Shown here piece by piece: positions 47,805 through 58,955 of a stretch of 64,000 nucleotides of DNA (position 1 is its first letter; each line of letters begins with the position of its first letter). Location of the stretch: positions 70,587,348 to 70,651,347 of the forward strand of contig OY776129.1 of assembly GCA_963675135.1 (NCBI GenBank), given 5' to 3'. Under the pieces are notes generated by a model. It was not told the origin of the DNA. It saw nothing but the letters and a program-made list of their open reading frames with translations, and did not search any database. Source of the stretch: Galeopsis tetrahit (Eukaryota > Streptophyta > Magnoliopsida > Lamiales > Lamiaceae). The position numbers were made by a program, and so were the translations under genes.

Positions 47805-50800
47805 AACATGTGGATGTGATCCAAAAGAAAAGGGCCAAAAGTTCCGAGCCTAAGGGGGATCTTTGGGGGCCGATTTTAAGAGAAAAGACATCCAAGATGA
47901 TCCCCTCCTTTGAATAAAATGCCCCACCGATTCCATATCTTTTAGCATCTGAGTTGAAAGCCCCATCCACCTCAACAAAAGGTAAAGCATCCCAAAACCA
48001 GATTGAAGATCAGGATTTGAGGGGAAGGGGGAGCTTTAGAGCTGGGTTTATGAAGGTTGATGCCTTGAAAATTCTTCAAGTATCCAAGGACCCTATTAAC
48101 CACTTTTCTATTGATAAAGGGGTTCTTGATAGAAATATCAGAAGGATTTTTATGAAGAATTTGACATCTATCATTCCAAATACCCCAAGCAACCATCATA
48201 AATTGTTCCAACTCAGATTTTGAATGATTGTCTTTGAAGTACCAAAGAAATTCACAAGTACCTAGATGTGCAGCGTGCTTAAAGAAGTGCCACCAACCTA
48301 AAGTTTTTCAAATATTTTTGACCCCCTCACAAAGGAAAAGAGCATCCGTAGATGATGGCATGTAGGCGCCACAAAGGTAACAACATGGATTGACAGGCAG
48401 GTGCCTACGAAATAGGTTACCTTCTGTAGCTAAGAAGTCTCGGCTCAATTTCCAAACAAAGATACGAATTTTGGGTGGCAATGAGAGATTCCAGATGAGA
48501 GGCCACCATTGGATTGCATGACTACTGCATGGGACATCCCTCCCAAATTTATTGAATTGGAAAGCATGCATGGATTCCTTATAGCCCGATTTTACCGAAT
48601 ATTTTCCAAAGGTGTCGAATTTCCAGTAGCAAGTATCCTCCTCGTCGATTCTGCCCACAGGTGTCCTCAAAATTGCTTCCGCTTCATATGGGAGGAAAGT
48701 CATTCGAACCAAATCTTCATTCCAGAGTCGGGAATCATCCAAGAAGGCTGAAACATTGATGTCCGCTGCAATACGAGATTGAATAAAGCCATTTTCAAGA
48801 TCGTGGACCCATGCGTGTTTAAAGAGAGAAATCTTTTGATTGTTTCCCAAGGTCCAGCGAATTCCTCTTTGAAAAAGAGGCAAACTTGAAATTAGAGAGT
48901 GCCAAGAAAACGATGGATTGTTTCCGATATCCGCCTCAAGTAAATCCGAGTGTTTGAAATATCTAGCCTTTAGAATTTTTGCCACCAATGAATCAGGGTT
49001 TTTTAGGATACGCCACATTTGTTTGGCTAAAAGGGCCTGATTGAATGCTTCCATCTTTCTGAAACCAAGGTCACCTTCATCCTTTGGTTTACAAAGATCA
49101 TCACAGTTCAGCCAGTGTAAGTGATTTTTATCCTTGCTTTGCCCCCACCAAAAATGTGCGACCGCCAATTCCACATCCCTACAAAATTGGTTGGACAGTT
49201 TAAAACATGACATTGCGTACGTCGGAATTGCTTGTAACACTGCTTTGATCAGTACTTCTTTCCCTCCAACTGAAAAATTCTTGTTCTTCCAATTGTCAAT
49301 CTTATTTTTAATACGATCTAGGATATAAGAGAATTGAACTCTCTTGCCACGAAGAGAAAAGGTCGGTAACCCCAAGTAAAGTTGGTGTCCCTACGTCATT
49401 CTCGTATTCAATTCACTAACCACGTGAGCTTGGTTGTTGCTGCATGTTTTTGGACTAAACATGATAGTCGATTTGTCAAAGTTGATCATTTGACCCGATG
49501 CTTTCTCGTAATCCGCAAGGGTGGATTTTAGGGTTTTTGCATATTTCAGTTTTGCTTTGAAAAGGATGAGACTATCATCAGCAAATAAGAGGTGAGAAAT
49601 AATGGGCGTCCCTCTGGCAATTTGGATACCTTCAATTTCTTTAACTGCCGCAAGATTTTTGATGTATGACGACAGTCCTTGAGCACTAATAACGAACAGG
49701 AATGGTGATAGCGGATCCCCTTGACGAATCCCTCTCGAGGGGAAGATATGACCACGGATCGAACCATTAATCCTAAAAGAGTAAGAAACTGATGAAACAC
49801 ATTGCATAATCAGTTTACAAAAATTTATTGGGAAACCCATCTTAAGCATCTGGTGTTCCAAGAAGCTCCATTCAAGCCTATCGTATGCCTTACTCATATC
49901 TAGTTTGAGGGCCGCGTATCCCGTAGCACTTTTATTGTTTCTGAGCCAATGCAAGCATTCATAGGTGATCAGGATGTTATCTGTAATTTATCTATTATGT
50001 ACAAAGGCACTTTGATAATCATCCACCACTATTGGCAAAACTTTCTTGAGTCGATTGGCAATGATTTTCGCTACAATTTTGTAGCACACATTGCAAAGGC
50101 TAATAGGGCGGTAGTGCGATGGATTGGTAGGCTCTTTAATCTTCGGGATTAAGGTAATCAGGGTATTGTTCCAATCGTCAAAAGCCGCATGGTTGTTAAG
50201 GATTTTAAGTGCCTCATTAGTAACCGAATTTCCTATGACATCCCATGATTCTTGGTAAAACTTAGCATTAAATCCATCGGGCCCCGGGGCCTTATTAGGG
50301 TGGAGTTCAAATACCGCTTTCTCGATCTCCATTCTACTGAAGGTGCCTCCCAAGAAATCAGCCATTTCCGGCGTCAGTTCAATTGAGACATGTTGGGAGA
50401 CCTTATGGATGTCTTCCACCAATGGCTTAGTTGACTTAAAAAGGTTTGTGAAGTAGGCGGAGATAGATTTCTCAATATCCAGAATCGATGAAACAACCCT
50501 ACCCGACTCATCTTGGAGATTTGTAATCCAGTTTCGTTTAAGTCTCTCCGAGGCTCTATTATGAAAATAGGTTGTATTACGATCGCCACACTCCATCCAA
50601 TTAATACGAGATCTTTGATACCAAAATTCTTCCTTAAAGGAAAGAAGCTTATCCAATTCCCCTTCCAAGTTATCCAATTCCTGGTCAGAAATAGAGTTGC
50701 CAATCCCACCATCCAGATTATTAATTCTATCAGAGATTATTTTAATCTTGACATCAAGAGAGCCCACATGGTTTCCATCCCAGAATTTTAGAGCTAATTT

Positions 50801-51654
50801 GCATTGTTGAAGGCGTTCAGGGACAGAGAGATGGCTACTACAATTTTCCAGGAGAAAGAAATGATCTCCTTACAACTATCATCTAGCAACCACGCATTTT
50901 CAAAGTAGAAATTGTTGCTTGATTTTTGTATCCATTCCAGTTTTTGGGGTTGAAAAGAAAGGCAAATAGCTCGGTGGTCAGACCCGAACCAGTGAAGATT
51001 TCGGACTAAATGGGATTTGAACAATTCATTCCAATCGGGATTAGCAACAAATCTATCAAGTCGTTCTTGGATTTTGTGAATACCTTTTCTTTTATTAGAC
51101 CAAGTAAAACACGGTCCTTTAAAGCCTAAATCAAAGAGTTCCATTTTACTCAAGGTATTCCTAAATGAGTCCATATTTTTACGAGTTCTGCAATCTATCA
51201 CTCCTCCTTATTTTTCACTTGGGGAGATAATCTCATTGAAATCACCACCAATGACCCATGCCTTAACATCAATATGAGAATCACTAATTCTATTAAGCAA
51301 ATCATGAGAGAAACGTCGAAGATGTGCTTGAGGATTCCCTTGGAATCCAGTAAAATACCAATGTTTGCCACCAACAGAAATAAGAACATCAATATGGAAA
51401 GTCGAATAAGATTTTAAAGTCACTTCCATTTCATCAGAAACAAACAGAATGAGGCCCCCTTGCCTTCCTATTGCATCCACCACAAAACAAAATTTGAATT
51501 TAAAGAGGGCATTCCAAGCCTGAACAGTACAAGAGGAAGTACGAGATTCTTGAACAAACAAAAGTGAAGGGTTATTTATGGCTATAACTTGCCTAAGTTT
51601 TTGAAATGCTAAAGGCCCCTTCAAACCCCGAGCATTCCAGGCCATGAACTTCAT
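47805..51654 (-). pseudogene. LINE ORF2 (endonuclease, reverse transcriptase, RNase H)
   Basis: The endonuclease begins MKFMAWNARGLKG, continues with LFVQESRTSS and GGDFNEIISPSEK, then a TAA. After it come ERLDRFVANPDW and FGSDHRAICLSF. A frameshift lies near 50830-50870. The reverse transcriptase shows NKAPGPDGFNAKFYQ, HYRPISLCNVCYKIV, SAFVHNR then a stop, LKLDMSKAYDRLEW, RGIRQGDPLSPFLF, and the catalytic HLLFADDSLILF. A TAG at about 49391 interrupts before GLPTFSLRGKR. A zf-RVT region (YCLCGAYMP-like) is followed by another stop, and RNase H (WMDGAFNSDAKRYGIGGAF) is truncated. The FADD active site survives, but the frame is broken at five or more points. Confidence 0.85.
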
Positions 51655-53047
51655 TTTGAATGGCGGAGCTGGGCCTGACCCATCTCCACCTTGCTCGAGC
51701 TAGACTCCTCGTCATCACTCTTATACCTCTTTCTTCCAGTCGATGCCCCTTCAAAAGTTTCTTCATTCCTAGATGGCCCCTGTCCTTTAGTAATCTGCAG
51801 CATTTCTAATGGTCGTCCCCTTTTCCTTGAATTTTTAGCCGCCTTCTTGAGAGATTTGTAGAGGTTATGCTCATTATCTTCCTCAGTCATCGGAGCCTTC
51901 AACTTTCCAGTGGTGTCTTTGTTGCTAGCCCTCATCATCGTACTTTTACCTGCCCCAATACCTTCTCGAATCTGGAGGCTTCTGGGCTGGCTATAGAGCT
52001 TATCCACCAAAGTAGCATTAGTGTCTTGATTCAGAATAACATTCTCTTGCAGATAGTACCTGGCCGTCTCGTTGTCAATCAGCTGCACATCCTCATCCTA
52101 CAAAACAGATTCAGCAAAGAACTTGTCTTCGTTTCTGAACTCGTTACCAACTCCAACCCATTGCACTGTTGCAAGCTCTTTCCCGTTTCTAAAGAGGTTT
52201 TTGTGGATTCCTTGGGAAGAAGAGGCACCTCCTCCATTAGTATTTTCAGTGTCATTGTTGTTTTGGGAAGGAGTCTGGTTCTGTCTCCTCAAGAAGTCAT
52301 AGAGCTTTGGGTCAAGGCCCCTTTGCCCATCAGCTCTCAGCCAAATGGGAAATCTTCGATGATCCGAAGGAAACTGTCCAACCTCTTTGAATTTGTCCGG
52401 GCATTCTTTTTCTACATGAGTAAGCATCCCACAGTAGTAAAAAAATTCACCCAGTTTTTCGTACCTTAGTGGAAGGGTGATCGTTTCTCCTCTGATAGTG
52501 ATGTGAGTGTTTCTATGAATAGGACTCCCAAGGTCCAGCAGTACCCTGATTCTGAGGCATCTTCCCCACGCAGCTTCACCTTCAGGATAGTCAAGTTCCA
52601 AGACACCCCCAAGCTTTTCACCCAACCTGAAAGCAATTTGTTTGGTCATGGAGTACAGTGGAAGGCCGTGAGCCTGGATCCATAACAGAATCGTGTTAAT
52701 GACCAGATCCTGAGGTTGCTCATCTCCTCGGACTTTTAAGAGAATGAGCATGGGACCACTGACGATCCATGGTTGACGGTAGTACGCCTTGCTCCAGTCC
52801 AGTTCATCTTCGAATTCGAACAAGAAGTATCCCTCACCCAAGTGAGCCACCCGAACATTTCCTTCAGGCCTCCATATTTTTCTCAGAGTATTCACCAAAT
52901 CTTTTAGGCTAGTAGGCCTACGAATGGTAAAGCGCCCAAGTAGTGCAAACCTAGGGAGGATGAGCTCATGATCAGCAACTTGCAGAGGAGAGTTTTCAAT
53001 TCCAGAGAGGGAAACATTTCTGAAAGGGCTTCAAAGGTCGTCCGCCA
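51651..53047 (-). pseudogene. LINE ORF1 (DUF4283 and zinc-knuckle gag-like)
   Basis: The ATG at 53047 gives MADDL and then a TGA. The frame resumes with LILPRFALLGRFTIRRPTSL, NTLRKIWRPEGNV, and GYFLFEFEDELDWSKAYY, which is the DUF4283 fold typical of plant LINE ORF1. A CX2C-type zinc knuckle (FFYYCGMLTHVEKECPD) follows with its usual first Cys replaced by Tyr. A TAG near 52098 splits off a basic C-terminal part. ORF1 ends in a TGA that overlaps the ORF2 ATG (ATGA at 51654-51651). Confidence 0.75.
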
Positions 53048-54174
53048 TTGTTGGGAAATAGAGGACACTTAGAGAAAGAAAGGAAAGATGTTTGGTTGTA
53101 GCAATGGTATATTGCCACCATACACTTGTACCCAGCACCGCATCATTGGCCAATGGGCTTCGCCTTTGAGACCCAAGACACGAAACAATCATTATCTTCA
53201 GTCCCCAACTCAGACGGAAACTGAAACGACTCATAGGGAGACGCAAGAAATCGGCGAAGTTCACAAAACGTATCTCCAATACACTCAAAGGAAAACTTGA
53301 AATTCTCAAAATTCCGACACCTTAAATGTAATACTGGCACGTTATGGCCAAAATAGAGGAGGTCGTAGGGAATAATCATTGAAGAAGAATACTGGATTGG
53401 CCAAGAATTTGTGAACCTCAAGAAATCCTAGAAACATTCCGGACGAAAGACAGTTTTGGGAATCGCACCTAGTAGAAAGTGAGATCGCCCCTACACTAGG
53501 TGAAATCGCCTTAATCTAGCGCGTACCCTCCACTTGCTAAACCTATTTTCTTTTTAGAATTGTTTATGTCTGTTTATATTTATATTTTAAGTGTATGCAC
53601 AAAAAATATATTTACAGTACAAATAAGTAAGTAAGATATTGCATTGAGTTTTAAAAAATAACAATTCTTCGTTTTTTGAATTCATCTATAACATCATCAT
53701 CAAAAATTTGTAGGAACGTCTCATTTTCAATAAAAATAATTAAACAAGCATTTAGTAAATCTCAGAGAGTTAGTATAGTAGTGAGTTGTTCAAATATGTA
53801 TAAAATAGACAGTACTGAGAAGTAATAGTAATAGGTTTATAACTAACTTTAGATATGGATTGAGTGTGAAATTTTAAATTTGAGATTTTTAAAATTTTTA
53901 ACTTGTATGAGACGGATTGTGGAGTCCTGAATCTATTTGTTTGAATTTTAAAAGATGTTTATGCATTTTTTTTTTCCCACGTTCCATTTTTTCTTTCTTT
54001 CGCACATATTTTCATTTTCTCTTTTTATAGTGATTGCCCATATTCTTCAATTCTCTTCCTTATTATTGGAACACAATTTTCCAGTCTCAATTTTTTCATG
54101 TTGTTTTTCAAACATAGTTTTTTTCCCTATATCTTCTACACCTATATTTTTATCCACATTTTTGTATTGTCGTT

Positions 54175-54290
54175 TTGTTCATGCAATAATATAATTTTCT
54201 TCATACAACAACATTTTTTGTTCATGTCGTAATACGGTTTTGTTCATGTAGTAACGTTGATTTTTTTTCTTCATGTAGTAATATATTTAT
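54175..54290. repeat. Imperfect ~35-bp tandem repeat
   Basis: GTTCATGCAATAATATA, CTTCATACAACAAC, GTTCATGTCGTAATACG, GTTCATGTAGTAACG and CTTCATGTAGTAATAT follow each other at intervals of about 25-35 bp, separated by T-rich spacers. Confidence 0.6.
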
Positions 54291-56040
54291 TTTTTAATTC
54301 AGATGTCATTGTATCCGTACACACCACGTATTACCTTATGAACAACCATATGTTACCTTCTGAAATATGAACATCTAGTATTAGTTATCTTATTAACCAC
54401 TATATGTTACATTATGAATTTCAGCTTAATAAAAAAGGAACCTGATGTTTTTCACCCTATAAACCACCATATTATCGTTGTTTATCTCCTTCTGGCATTT
54501 TTTGTTCTTTAATACACTACCGTCATCAATTTAACGTTTTAGGTCTTTTTAGTTTTATACACATAATTTTCTATTGATTTTAGGTGTGATCGTGTTTTTG
54601 TTTGTTTGACACACAATAACTCGAATGTTGATCCCACTTATTTTAAAACTTCTCAAATTAACTGTTTATTGCACCTATAATATTGCACAATAGAACATCT
54701 CACACATGTGCACAGCGTACACATATAACACAAATATTTTGTAAATTTATTATGAATATTCAGAGAACATACAAACAACTTTACTCTAAGTGTGAACTAG
54801 CGAGTGAATATAGTGAAACATAGTTGAGCCATGATTCATTGGAGAGAAATACTTTTCTTCTCATAACTAATTGGATCGTTAGTATTCGACCAATGCACGT
54901 CACATTTGGAATAGTGTTCAAATGCGACATTATGGTCAATTAGTGTAATGAGATAAAGTGATTAGATTATTGAAATAGACACATCATCACGTTCTAGATT
55001 TAATGAAAGTATTCACGAATGAAAGGATTATATCAATGTGAGCTTCACATTACAGGTTGTTGCTATGTCCTCGCAACGTACCTCACATATTAAGATTGTC
55101 TGGTTCATTGTGTAGGGTTTACTGAGATCGTTAGTTTGACTAATTGCTTGATATGTGGAGCCTATGAGTCACACAACAAGTAATCTTAATTTACTAATTA
55201 AAGTTGGTTGAATTAATTATTTGATTTGATCAAAATATTTAATTTATACAGAAATATAGAATAATTCTATTGGATATAATTATAATTTATTTAATTAAAT
55301 TAGATTTAATTAATAAGATAATATATTAGATATATCATAATTATTTAATATATTGAATATATTATGTAAAAAATATAGTAAAATATAAATATGGTAAAAT
55401 ATAATGTAGTTTATTATATATTGAATTTGCTAATAAAATCTTAATATCTTATTTAGTTTAATATTAAGTTGATTTAAAAAAATAGTTTTTTAAAAAAATT
55501 AATCCCGTTGTTTTTAGTTTAATTTTTTAAATTTATTTGATTTAATTAAGTTAAAGACTTAAAGTAATTTAAAATTTTATTTGATCAAAATAATACTAAT
55601 AAATTAAAGAAAAAAACTAATTTTGCATCTACGTTAATTAAATTTTAAAAGTTAAGCATTCTTTATTAAATTTTACAACTTAAAATTATAATTTGTTTTA
55701 AAATAATATGCCTAAACGCTAAAGTTATTGTTTGTAAAAATAGGAAAAAAATATTAGAAAAAATAACCGTGTTATAGTTAAATTACAATCTAAACACTAT
55801 TGAATTGTCAGTTTTACCTCAAGCTGAATCACTTAGTAATGATTTTGTTTGATTTAGGAATGGGAGATTTCAAAATATTTTCAGAATTATATTAACTAAT
55901 TATTTCTAAATAATAGAAAATAATTGTGCAAGTATATATGCAACAAAATTGCATACGATATGTCATAATTAAATTATTTTGCAAATTTTAATGATCATAA
56001 TTCTATTATTGCACGCCAAATCTAATAAATTGATAGAATT

Positions 56041-56134
56041 TTTTTTTTTTTTTTGTTACAAGTTAAATACCCATCCCTTTTCCCCTCCCCATGACTCGAA
56101 CCCAGGATCTAAGGCCGTATATTAAAATTTGGTC
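56041..56134 (-). mobile_element. SINE remnant with box B and poly(A)
   Basis: On the minus strand, GGGTTCGAGTCATGG contains a tRNA-type B box (GGTTCGAGTC). It is followed by an insert body and a poly(A) tail (T run at 56041-56054). AATAAATTGATAGAATTT (about 56024-56041) and AATAAATTAATAGAATTT (56135-56152) form an 18-bp duplication with one mismatch. The A box is absent, so it is 5'-truncated. Confidence 0.7.
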
Positions 56135-56174
56135 AATAAATTAATAGAATTTGATTGACCAAATTTTAATATAC
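56117..56174. repeat. Perfect 21-bp inverted repeat (hairpin)
   Basis: The 21-bp arms at 56117-56137 and 56154-56174 (starting GTATATTAAAATTTGGTC) are exact inverse copies with a 16-base loop. The left arm is the 5' end of the SINE remnant and the right arm lies beyond its target duplication. Confidence 0.9.
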
Positions 56175-56611
56175 AATAAATGATTTTTTTTAATGAAAAA
56201 TATAGGAAAACATTATTATTATTATTGTGGTAATTAGTTGTATATATTTTAGATTCAAATTAATTTAAATGGAGATATAATAGGATATTAATTTAAAAGG
56301 ATTTCTTCAATTTTTAAATATGTCGGTATATAGTAGTTTAGATAAATATAGAGAGATAAATATAGAGAGATAAACATTGACTAATTCAAAATGGGATATG
56401 ATAAGTTTTAATTGCAATTTCATCTTTTGATTTATCTCGACTTTAATTAAGTTAGCAAATGTTGCTAATGTCAATTTTTATGACTATTAATTGCATATTA
56501 GGTGTGTGTTGTACTTTTAAAAATATTCATAAATAATTAATTCTATATATTCAAATTTTATAATTTTTTTTAATATATATCTAGTGTAATGTATATCGCT
56601 ACAACATTTTT

Positions 56612-56697
56612 ATTTTATATCTAATAGAATAACAAATATATGTTTAAAGATATTTTTTTATATCTAATAGAATAACAAATATATGTTTAAAGATATT
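56612..56697. repeat. 43-bp tandem duplication
   Basis: TATCTAATAGAATAACAAAT followed by ATATGTTTAAAGATATT occurs twice with a 43-bp period and almost no divergence. Confidence 0.8.
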
Positions 56698-58016
56698 ATT
56701 TTTAATTAATAAATTAAAATATATTATAAATTTATCTCAATCCCTCGTTTTATGCTAGTAAAATATATAAGTGGGCTACTATTGTACTATATAAAGACCT
56801 CTATAGGGTTAGAAGTTGTGCGTCACAATATTTATCATAGAATTTCGAATCTGGATCACAAGTTCGTAGAGAAGTTTACGTGGATACTCCATTGTAAGGA
56901 ACATTAATATTTTAATTATGCTTTTATTATAATAGCTTAGAAAAGGCAGAAGTTCGAGGATGAATTTAAATTAATAAAAAAATAGAATTTTATATAGGGG
57001 AATATAGTAGTTATCGGGGATGGAAGAAATTCGCAAATATGTTTTTGTTTTTGTTTTTTTATTATAATAAAATAAGACGGTTTGAAAATGCAAAAAATAA
57101 GGTATCTTGTTGCCGATTAGATTATTTACGTCCTTGAGTACAGGTTAATTATGTTGATAACTCACCTGGCTGGCGTGTGCGTAGGGTGCACCCTGGCGTA
57201 TTTTAGGAAACCCAAACTTACCGTAATTTGTATAACCGCAAAATTCCAATCTTTCATCATTTCCAATCAGTAAAATTATCTCATCTTCCAACGAGTCCAC
57301 CCTCAAATCTCTGCACTACTCTTTTGGTAAATCATGCTTAAGTCGATTTAATTCCTAAATCTGCTCGAATTTCTGTTGTTTTTTTTGTTGATAAATCGGC
57401 TATGTACCGATTATTTTGGATTTCTCTGCTTGGTGGCTAGGTCTTGTAATTATGAGGGGGATCGTATCCCGTATATTGTTTTAATGAGGAATTATTTGGA
57501 TTAAATTGCTTCTTTATCAGTTCTTAAGCATTTATTAGGAACTGATGCTCGATTACTTTGACTTGTTGAAGAGCTTAGTAATTTATTGTTTTGCTATTAT
57601 TATAAGATGATTTTTTGATGGCTGGATTGTTTTGAGATGCTACACCTGCTGTTGTTTCAATACTGTTTATTTGCGCATGGGTAGTTTTTTTTTTTTTTTT
57701 TTTCCAGGGATAAAACCTTTTCAGTCGAGTACATCTATAAAAATCTTCAATTAGTTTGAGCTATCTGCATTGACATATTTGCGAATTGGTCAAATTGAAA
57801 TCTCTGCAAGTAAATATGGTTAAGACTTTTTTGTTGAGATGTAGGATTCTAGACTCAGCTATTTGAATCAGATTGATGAGTTACTAGAGTTGCTCCCGAA
57901 TGTGATTTGTGAACTTGTGTTATCCATTATTTTGGTTAAACCATAAGCATACGTATGCAGGTGTTCTTGATTGAGGTACAGTTTTTTGCTGTAAAGATCT
58001 TTGCATCAAAGAAAGC

Positions 58017-58955
58017 ATGTCAAGTGGTGGAAACACTCACTGGTGCTACCAATGCAGCCAGCCAGTGCAGCCTCGTGGCCGTAATTTGGTTTGCCCATAC
58101 TGTGATGGAGGCTTCATACAAGAGCTTCCTGAAGTTATGGGTGTTCGTTCAAGTGACACTCCCGCTTTAATGGACCCTTTCCATGATCCTAGAGTTGGTA
58201 TCATGGATGCATTTTCTGCCATTATGAGGCACAGAATGCCGGGAAGAGACCCAAATTATGATGTCAGATCAAGATCAGGCATGCTCCCAGAACGAAGGCC
58301 TCCTGGCTCGCTCTTGATATTCCGCCAATCTCCAGTTGGGATTCCCAATCAGGATCCATTTGATTTCTTTTTCAGTGGAGGAGGGCATACTACAGGGCAT
58401 AGAGGAGCTGATTTCGGTGATTTCTTTATGGGGCACGGGTTACATGAATTGATTGAGCAACTTAGTATGAATGATAGGCGGGGCCCACCTCCAGCGCCTC
58501 GTTCTGCAATTGACGCAATGCCCACCATCAAGATCTCCCAGAGGCATCTTAATACGGATGCACATTGCCCTGTGTGTCAAGATAAGTTTGAATTGGGGTC
58601 TAAAGTAAGGCAGATGCCATGCGATCATATTTATCATTCAGATTGCATTGTTCCTTGGTTGGTTGAGCATAATTCGTGTCCTGTTTGTCGCGTTGAGCTA
58701 CCTTCACAAGGTTCTGGAAATGCTCGTCCTAATTGCAACCAAAGAACGGGAAATGCAAGCAACAGTGGAAGCAGCAGCAGCAGCAACAGGAGGGACAGCA
58801 GTAGCTCAAGTCAGGGGCGATGGAATCCATTTTCTTTCCTGTGGCCTTCAAATTCATCAAATCAAAATACTCAACGTCAGTCTGACGCTGAACGAAACAG
58901 ATCATCCTCTCCTCATCAGGAGCATAACCCGATGAGGTGGCCTTTTGACTATTAG
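58017..58955 (+). CDS. RING-H2 E3 ubiquitin ligase with N-terminal zinc ribbon
   Basis: An intact single-exon frame of 312 residues. Residues 9-29 form a CX2C...CX2C zinc ribbon (WCYQCSQPV ... VCPYCDGG), as in the plant RING family related to human RNF126/RNF115 (for example RHC1A, RDUF1). The RING-H2 has C184, C187, C202, H204, H207, C210, C221 and C224, with W214 before the last pair. Between them is a Phe/Gly-rich stretch. The C-terminus is Ser-rich and low-complexity (GSSSSSNRRDSSSSS). All zinc ligands are present, so it is likely an active E3. A 5' UTR intron probably ends at GTATGCAG just before 57961. The longer upstream ATG at 57955 is in another frame and is rejected. Confidence 0.93.
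   Translation: MSSGGNTHWCYQCSQPVQPRGRNLVCPYCDGGFIQELPEVMGVRSSDTPALMDPFHDPRVGIMDAFSAIMRHRMPGRDPNYDVRSRSGMLPERRPPGSLLIFRQSPVGIPNQDPFDFFFSGGGHTTGHRGADFGDFFMGHGLHELIEQLSMNDRRGPPPAPRSAIDAMPTIKISQRHLNTDAHCPVCQDKFELGSKVRQMPCDHIYHSDCIVPWLVEHNSCPVCRVELPSQGSGNARPNCNQRTGNASNSGSSSSSNRRDSSSSSQGRWNPFSFLWPSNSSNQNTQRQSDAERNRSSSPHQEHNPMRWPFDY

Larger units (their letters stand above)
47785..53470 (-). mobile_element. Nearly full-length, inactive L1-type LINE
   Basis: On the minus strand it runs from a 5' leader (about 53470), through ORF1 (nucleic-acid-binding gag-like) and ORF2 (endonuclease, reverse transcriptase, zf-RVT, RNase H), and stops inside RNase H at the AT repeat. The leader has repeated GGCGATTTCACC/GGCGATCTCACTT-type motifs. 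Unlike ordinary LINE insertions, it keeps its 5' part and has lost its 3' end, including the tail, so no target duplication can be set. Multiple stops and at least one frameshift show it is dead. Confidence 0.85.
53471..57260. other. A+T-rich gene desert
   Basis: No gene recognised in about 3.8 kb. It includes a GTTCATGTAGTAAT-type imperfect tandem repeat, a SINE remnant with a hairpin, two small tandem duplications (17-bp GATAAATATAGAGA units near 56340-56372; a 43-bp unit near 56612), and long A+T stretches. Confidence 0.6.

Noticed and set aside
53031..53421. Open frames around the LINE leader
   Set aside because: No matching family; they overlap the LINE 5' leader in different frames.
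47785..53470. An active LINE
   Set aside because: At least five stops, a frameshift and a missing 3' end.
57955..58170. Upstream ATG frame over the RING-H2 gene start
   Set aside because: Different reading frame, ends early, and lacks the zinc ribbon seen in the 58017 frame.
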